From the NCBI RefSeq assembly GCF_030272615.1, contig NC_081408.1, positions 305,841,450 to 305,903,449 on the forward strand: 62,000 nt of DNA, in the 5' to 3' direction. Positions 57,801-62,000 of the stretch are shown piece by piece. The notes beneath the pieces were generated by a model. It was not told where the DNA came from. It made no database searches and saw nothing but the letters and a program-made list of their open reading frames with translations. The translations under genes and the position numbers were made by a program. Source of the DNA: Cryptomeria japonica (lineage: Eukaryota > Streptophyta > Pinopsida > Cupressales > Cupressaceae). Position 1 is the stretch's first letter. The number at the start of each line of letters is the position of its first letter.

Positions 57801-59314
57801 ATCAGACCAAAGATGATCAACTCATGCCATACAAGCAAATGGTGGACACTCTAAAGACATCATTTACTACTATCACTTTTGAGCAGATACCAAGAGATCA
57901 GAATCAAGCTGTTGACGCTATGGCTACTATCGCATCTCTCCTAGATCTTCCACATAATTCAACACGTTATGAGTTCTTGGTCAAACAGCTTTGGATCCCC
58001 GCTTATAATATCCCTGAATCCAAGATGATATGTCGCCTTGTCGGTTCTGAATCCCCATGGTACGGTGAATTTTACACCTATCTCCACGATCACACCCTTC
58101 CTCCCAACCAATCAAATAACCAACGTAAAACCTTCATTCGCCAAACTGCTCGATATACCATTATTGCCGAAACCCTATACCGACGCGGTCTTGATGGTAC
58201 TCTCCTTCGATGTTTGGAACAAGATGAGATAACAAAGGCCTTGGAAGCGGTACATGAAGGAATTTGCGGGACTCATTCAAGTGGTCCATCACTCACCAAG
58301 AAACTCATGCGAGCTGGATACTATTGGCCATCTATGGAAAAGGATTCCTACTACTTTGTCAGAAAATGCAAGAAATGTCAAGTTCATGGCGACCTAATAC
58401 ATGCACCAGCTCAAGAACTACAACCAATCACAACACCATGGCCTTTCTGTCAATGGGGCCTTGACCTTGTGGGTAAAATTCATCCATCTTTGTCTAACGG
58501 CCATAAATTCATTATTACCGCCACCGAATATTTCACAAAGTGGATCGAAGCTGTTCCACTTACCCAAGTCACCGGCAAGCAGATCATCTCATTCATCCTC
58601 AACTACATCATCTGCCGGTATGGTGTACCCATGTCCATCATCACAGATAACGGTCTTCCTTTCAAAAATCAGGATGTCCGTGAACTATGTGAGAAATTTC
58701 ATATCCAACACTGCTTTTCCACTCCCTATTACCCACAAGGCAATGGTCAGGCCGAAGCATCCAATAAAAACATATTAAGGATCCTCAAGAAAACAGTCAA
58801 TGATGCCGGTCGTGATTGGCACGTTCAATTGAATCCAGCACTATGGGCATATCGAACTAGCATTCGAACCCCTACAGGTGCAACTCCTTATTCATTAGTC
58901 TATGGTGCTGAAGCTATCTTACCTATTGAGGTTGAGATACCATCATTACGGGTTTCCTTGCATAACCTCATCGATGATGAAGCTTACAGAGTAGCCCGTC
59001 TTCAGGACTTAGAGTTACTTGATGAGAAGCGACAAGCTGCATACAATCACTTCAAAGCCTATCAGCAACGCATGAGCAGAAGTTACAATCATCGAGTTAG
59101 ACCTCGTACATTTGAGGTAGGTGATCTTGTTCTACGAGAGAATCCTCGCAACCAACCAAACCGAGAACATCAGGGCAAGTTTGAATCAAACTGGCTGGGC
59201 CCATATGTTGTCACTGCTGTGTTCGGGTCTGGGGCATATCAGTTGGCTACATCAGAGGGAGAACCGCTTGCAGATCCAATTAACAGCATGCACCTCAAAC
59301 GGTTTTATACCTAA
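54884..59314 (+). CDS. Element D pol: reverse transcriptase, two RNase H domains, integrase
   Basis: Open for 1,476 codons. Residues are counted from the in-frame Met at 55,184. A Pro/Thr/Ile-rich linker precedes RT (about 345-545): CTDFRDLNKACPKDDFPLPN, LMDGFSGYNQI. The catalytic box is YVDV at 503-506, where YVDD is expected, so the second Asp is lost. A gypsy RNase H (about 645-770, LLYISATSTALGVLL) is followed by an archaeal-type RNase H (LYFDGSYSRHGSG, Asp799; TFPCTNNIAEYEAL; QVYGDSQLV), a Tat-lineage hallmark. Integrase: zinc region HEGICGTH...CKKCQVHGD (about 1024-1068) and catalytic Asp1094, Asp1155, Glu1191 (D-x35-E). The C-terminal FEVGDLVLRENPRN and NWLGPYVV end at MHLKRFYT. No chromodomain is present. 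The integrase appears intact. Confidence 0.95.
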   Translation, partial: RHEPLLPEFKPKGNTGLGFEKEIFPKLRFKGKPSKPFCPPTAKRTPFIIKAPSNTIPTAPSRLTNPPQPSTIPIIPPNEPIIPSITPIAATTISEPATASMAPAIPIEATEATLPILPVPDPLNPITVPAAQITTKIHKPITPAVFNSKDIPVWYSNRMLESDSETDSHEWEFDSVQLNTSDEEDTTPPPPRKDIPIYGEAQIKTTWVPELETSSTDPTSHPTPDSDRESTINDLHHIVLTLTDTSNELNLIDEVMPIIHPELIEWNQSNPPCLDLFQNDEAIIDFLELRDNLPSGDHKAGFAIELNSATYFGADAKPFSCKNITIKHGSSSENHTVALFDPTKVKRKSVSNGENLFEAPEDEGFDILPANAQQERSTILIEETKEYNVGTPENPHIIHLASLLTPEEQPKFIEFFQKRQINFAWSYADMPGLDPDLVMHHLTVAEGAKPVKQKLRKMHPQIAVLVKTELKKLLDVGFIRPIDYAEWISNIVPVGKPKGGIRICTDFRDLNKACPKDDFPLPNIDIIVDLIAGHAMLSLMDGFSGYNQIKITHEDQHKTAFTCPWGTYCWNVMPFGLKNAGATYQRAMTTIFHDMMHTMMEDYVDVLLAKSLTREGHLHILDKIFDRLEQYHVQLNPKKCVFGVTSGKLLGYIVSSKGIEVDPAKVKAIMDMPPPKNISQLRTLQGRLQSIRRFIAQLADKCHPFTHLLHKNIRFQWDDKCQQAFQTLKDYLINPPLLMPPDPSRPLLLYISATSTALGVLLAQHNTEGKECAVYYISRTLVGYELNYTPIERACLAVILAATKLRHYLLTHKVQLIAKIDPLKYLLNKAALTGRLAKWVMILSEFDIEYVDHKAIKGQVIADQLADAPLIGDHPLISNFPDEEIFMITTTQPWKLYFDGSYSRHGSGASILFITPQGDNILRSYRLTFPCTNNIAEYEALITGLGLAIQWKLQELQVYGDSQLVIRQATDEYQTKDDQLMPYKQMVDTLKTSFTTITFEQIPRDQNQAVDAMATIASLLDLPHNSTRYEFLVKQLWIPAYNIPESKMICRLVGSESPWYGEFYTYLHDHTLPPNQSNNQRKTFIRQTARYTIIAETLYRRGLDGTLLRCLEQDEITKALEAVHEGICGTHSSGPSLTKKLMRAGYYWPSMEKDSYYFVRKCKKCQVHGDLIHAPAQELQPITTPWPFCQWGLDLVGKIHPSLSNGHKFIITATEYFTKWIEAVPLTQVTGKQIISFILNYIICRYGVPMSIITDNGLPFKNQDVRELCEKFHIQHCFSTPYYPQGNGQAEASNKNILRILKKTVNDAGRDWHVQLNPALWAYRTSIRTPTGATPYSLVYGAEAILPIEVEIPSLRVSLHNLIDDEAYRVARLQDLELLDEKRQAAYNHFKAYQQRMSRSYNHRVRPRTFEVGDLVLRENPRNQPNREHQGKFESNWLGPYVVTAVFGSGAYQLATSEGEPLADPINSMHLKRFYT

Positions 59315-61878
59315 GCTGTACAGAGCATCTGGCTCCCCTGCATATCAGAAAATACCAAAAACATTCAGAAAAATGTCCTGAAGAAAATACAAAAACATTC
59401 AAAAAAGTAAAGAAAAATCATGCATCCAAACGGTGAACAACCACTCCGATGGCACCTTGGGTAAGTACGGTGGTGAAAACCTGGCAAACAGGTGTCACTC
59501 GTAAGGGCTATGGCTCCATTGTCTTTCAGACTTGTTGCGATCACATCTACTTCATACATACATCCATCCATCCATCAACCATGGCTTTTTATTCCTCTGC
59601 ACTTATGATAGTACTCCATACATCTTGCATCCCACTTTTTCATAGTCATGTCTAAAACTGGGGGCAATGCCTTTAACCTATTGATGGAAGTGGATTCTAC
59701 ATTGTCTTATGATTCATTAAGTTCTTCATTCAAACAATCATCAAAAATCCAAAAAACATTCAAAAATATCTCGCAAAAATACCAAAAACATTCAAAACAA
59801 TTCAAAATCCAAAAACATCGACAAAACCATTGAAAAATCACACAAAAACATGGCAACACATTGTACATACTCATCCATGCAGATACCAAAATAAACATTG
59901 ACAAACTACTCACACAATGACCAGTTACCAATCAACCACACAATCAACATCAACAAACCAAACTGTCTTTAAAACAAGGATGCATCCTTCCTTCTCAAAA
60001 ACAAAGACAAAGTGACATTTTCTTTGACAAGAAAATTATGTTAAGCTATCAAATACTTGGTTGATTTATGAGTACAATCATTTGTTTATCTATATCGGGA
60101 TCTTTCAGCATTGTTTTGTATCATTTACGCATTACTTCCGATGAAGTTCTGGGGCATGTACTAATGGTGTCTACGTGGGAAGTTCACCAAGCTACGTGAT
60201 CTTATGCAAAATGCAGTCATAGATCACTACGGCTTGCTGACTATAGCATATACCTCGACCATATGAGCATGAGCCATTACCAAGGATCCTTATTCTTTAT
60301 TCTTTATGTATATACTATTTGTTTGCAGGTACAATGCTCTTCCTTTGGTTCCTTCTACCTCATCCAAACTGGATAAAGGTTTTTATCTCTTAGTATGGTA
60401 TGCACTTGTCTCAGGATCTGATCAGCCTAAGATCAAGGAGGACGATCCAAGTCATGCACGAAAGGAGATAATCCTTGTCTGTTCCGCAAGCAATACTATG
60501 GTCAACTTGATCCATTATATCAAGTTGCTTGTATTAACTTGCTATATCAAATCCATGTAAGGAATACTCAGGTCATCTTGAATCCTTATGTCAAGATGCT
60601 TGTATTCTCTTCCAACATTTTAAAGCTCAATGATGAAAATAGAGCACTATGGATCGTCATTTCATCTCATCTGTTTATATATTGCATTCCGTTGCATATC
60701 ACCCATCCGTTCACTTATTCATATAGAGGTTTTATATGCAAAAATGAGAAAATTAAGCTGGTCTTGGATACAATCACGACCGAGTACTCTGATACATCAT
60801 CCAATGCATCATGCAAAGTCTTACAAACCTTGCATTCCTCATGATCATATCATCCTCACATTTAGTTGCATCTTGCATTAAAACATTTAGTTGCATCTTG
60901 CATTAAATATTTAGTTGCATCTTGCATTAAACATTTAATTATATCTTGTATTAAACATTCATGTCATTTTTTAAACTATAAGTTCATTTTCTTGACATTT
61001 GTTTTCATGAATCATTTTGCATCATTGCATTAATCATAAATAGGTCGCTTTATTCATAGGATTAAATTGTCTTTGACTATATTTAGTCCTTTACTAAACA
61101 TTCATATCATGTCAATTATCCATCATCATTTCATTATCCCTTATCATTTATCATTGCATACATTCATAATTAAAACATTGCATTTATTCATCCAGTTATT
61201 AAAGTATTTTCTTATGCTCATTTTAGGATTCATTTCACATCACATTCATTATCCTCTTTTTAATTGCATTAAGGTGCAGTTATTACAAATATTAGTAATA
61301 GTATCATCACACTTTCATATTTAAAGCATTTTAGATTCATAAGTCCATTTGTTTACAAAACATTGTTTCATACCATTTCATATATCCATTTTACATATGC
61401 ATTCATTTAGGCATTATCATATACACATGTATACTTTACATTTTGTTTATCCATATTACATTCATCTAAACACATCTAGATGCATATTCATCCTGTTCAT
61501 AATCATCATAAACATATATCATCATCATGGCATTACATACATAAAGCATTACATCAAAAATCAAAAACAAAAATCATACATAAAACCTGCATTTCATATG
61601 TCAGTATCCAACATCATACATCATCATAAAAACATGCATATATAGAACATATCATCAATGCATACATGTACACATATCCATCTGAGCAATAAATCATCAT
61701 CGTGCATATACATCCATACATAATCAAATGCATATCATCAAAATATGGGATCTCCTCATATATATCATCTCCTATATCAGAGTACAATGACGTCTACAAA
61801 AAATCGGCTACCAAAAGCCATCCAAGATACAGTCCATAAATAAACAAAGATACAATATATGTATGCAAAAATGCTCTC
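59315..61878 (+). other. Element D 3' region between pol and the antisense gene
   Basis: No sense-strand gene is seen. 59,350-59,830 is rich in CCAAAAACATTCAAAA-type words, matching element E. AAAACTGGGGGCAATG at about 59,655-59,670 is polypurine-like. A possible acceptor TTGTTTGCAG occurs at about 60,320. 60,860-60,960 has three to four copies of ATTTAGTTGCATCTTGCATTAA. 60,960-61,860 is rich in CATCAT/ATGCATA words, as expected of the 3' UTR of the antisense gene by comparison with E. Confidence 0.6.
60862..60958 (+). repeat. Short tandem repeat of about 31 bp
   Basis: Consecutive copies of (A)CATTTAGTTGCATCTTGCATTAA occur, the last degenerate (TTTAATTATATCTTGTATTAA). They lie in the 3' region of element D. 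Confidence 0.8.
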
Positions 61879-62000
61879 TCAAATGCCGCTCTGGCCAGAT
61901 GCTGTACCACCACCACCACCTCTACCTGCTCCACCACTGGTGCCTGCACCACCTGATCCATCTCTCCATGGAGGCCTCATCGAACCCCCACTCCCTCCTG
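61879..62000 (-). CDS. C-terminal end of an antisense gene in element D (probable PMD gene), runs out of window
   Basis: The minus-strand frame from 61,998 to the TGA at 61,879-61,881 encodes a Gly-rich tail (SMRPPWRDGSGGAGTSGG then GRGGGGG). It resembles the Gly/Ser-rich tail of the PMD gene in element E (SSGGVMGPP) and lies in the same place: antisense, downstream of pol, before the expected 3' LTR. The PMD itself, if present, is beyond position 62,000. Assignment to PMD is by position and tail composition only. Confidence 0.55.
   Translation of the reverse strand, partial: GGSGGSMRPPWRDGSGGAGTSGGAGRGGGGGTASGQSGI

Larger units (their letters stand above)
47857..62000 (+). mobile_element. 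Element D: nearly complete Tat-lineage Ty3/gypsy retrotransposon (3' end beyond window)
   Basis: The 5' LTR is at 47,857-49,300, the primer site at 49,303, the leader to 52,024, gag-pol in one frame at 52,025-59,314, a long 3' region, and the end of an antisense gene at 61,879. Two RNase H domains in tandem (gypsy-type plus archaeal-type), a G-patch after protease, no chromodomain, and extra antisense coding sequence downstream of pol together point to the Tat lineage. It is inserted, in opposite orientation, into the RNase H region of element E. The left flank is TTTCA; the right target duplication is outside the window. Confidence 0.92.

Noticed and set aside
61067-61645. Plus-strand frames of 85-98 codons near the window end
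   Set aside because: His/Ile/Phe-rich translations of CAT/ATT simple words; the same region is better explained as the 3' UTR of the antisense gene.

Overview
This window looks like nuclear DNA of a large-genome land plant, probably a gymnosperm. It is AT-rich and dominated by plant-type LINE, Ty1/copia and Ty3/gypsy (Tat-lineage) retroelements plus a plant mobile domain (PMD) gene. I see no convincing single-copy host gene. The plant assignment rests on element families; the gymnosperm assignment is inference.

Layout. (1) About 600-30,240 is one minus-strand L1-type LINE broken into three pieces (29,118-30,224; 19,285-22,306; 791-2,714) by nested insertions. Level two is a large LTR element A (2,715-19,279), flanked by the perfect 5-bp target duplication ATGGC. 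A consists of two head-to-tail LTR-like units with no coding interior. Level three is a 5'-truncated copia element (copia-1, 10,198-18,471) inside A, bordered by a 139-bp direct duplication. Level four is a 4.94-kb LTR-like element B (10,414-15,354, target duplication AATAT) inside the LTR of copia-1. A separate LTR element, copia-2 (22,307-29,117), sits in LINE ORF1. It has 0.91-kb LTRs, a tRNA-Met type primer site, a gag-like gene with four CCHC knuckles and, in place of pol, a long unrecognised decayed gene. (2) 32,398-37,797 is a non-coding LTR element (C) whose 3' LTR carries a 1.9-kb insertion with a 7-bp duplication. (3) About 40,201-47,856 is the 3' part of a minus-strand Tat-lineage Ty3/gypsy element (E). 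It has decayed pol and, between pol and LTR, an oppositely oriented PMD gene with its own TATA box and one intron. (4) 47,857 to the window end is a second Tat element (D), inserted in the opposite orientation into the RNase H region of E. It has a 1.44-kb 5' LTR and a primer site matching 40 nt of tRNA-Trp. The leader is full of AGCGCT palindromes. Gag-protease-G-patch-RT-RNase H-RNase H-integrase lie in one frame, followed by a long 3' region and the end of an antisense gene that looks like the PMD of E.

How the parts relate. D and E share the order pol, 3' region rich in AAAAACATTC motifs, antisense PMD gene, LTR, so the antisense gene appears to be a standing part of this lineage. Both decay by in-frame nonsense changes, several at arginine positions as expected for CGA to TGA (methyl-CpG deamination), with no frameshift in the pol parts seen. 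Copia-2 and C encode no polymerase and would depend on enzymes of other elements.

Most notable for follow-up: the 40-nt tRNA-Trp complement that ends at the 3' edge of the anticodon; clusters of GC-rich palindromes in the LTR or leader of three different elements; the pol-less two-gene element copia-2; and the antisense PMD gene with its own promoter.
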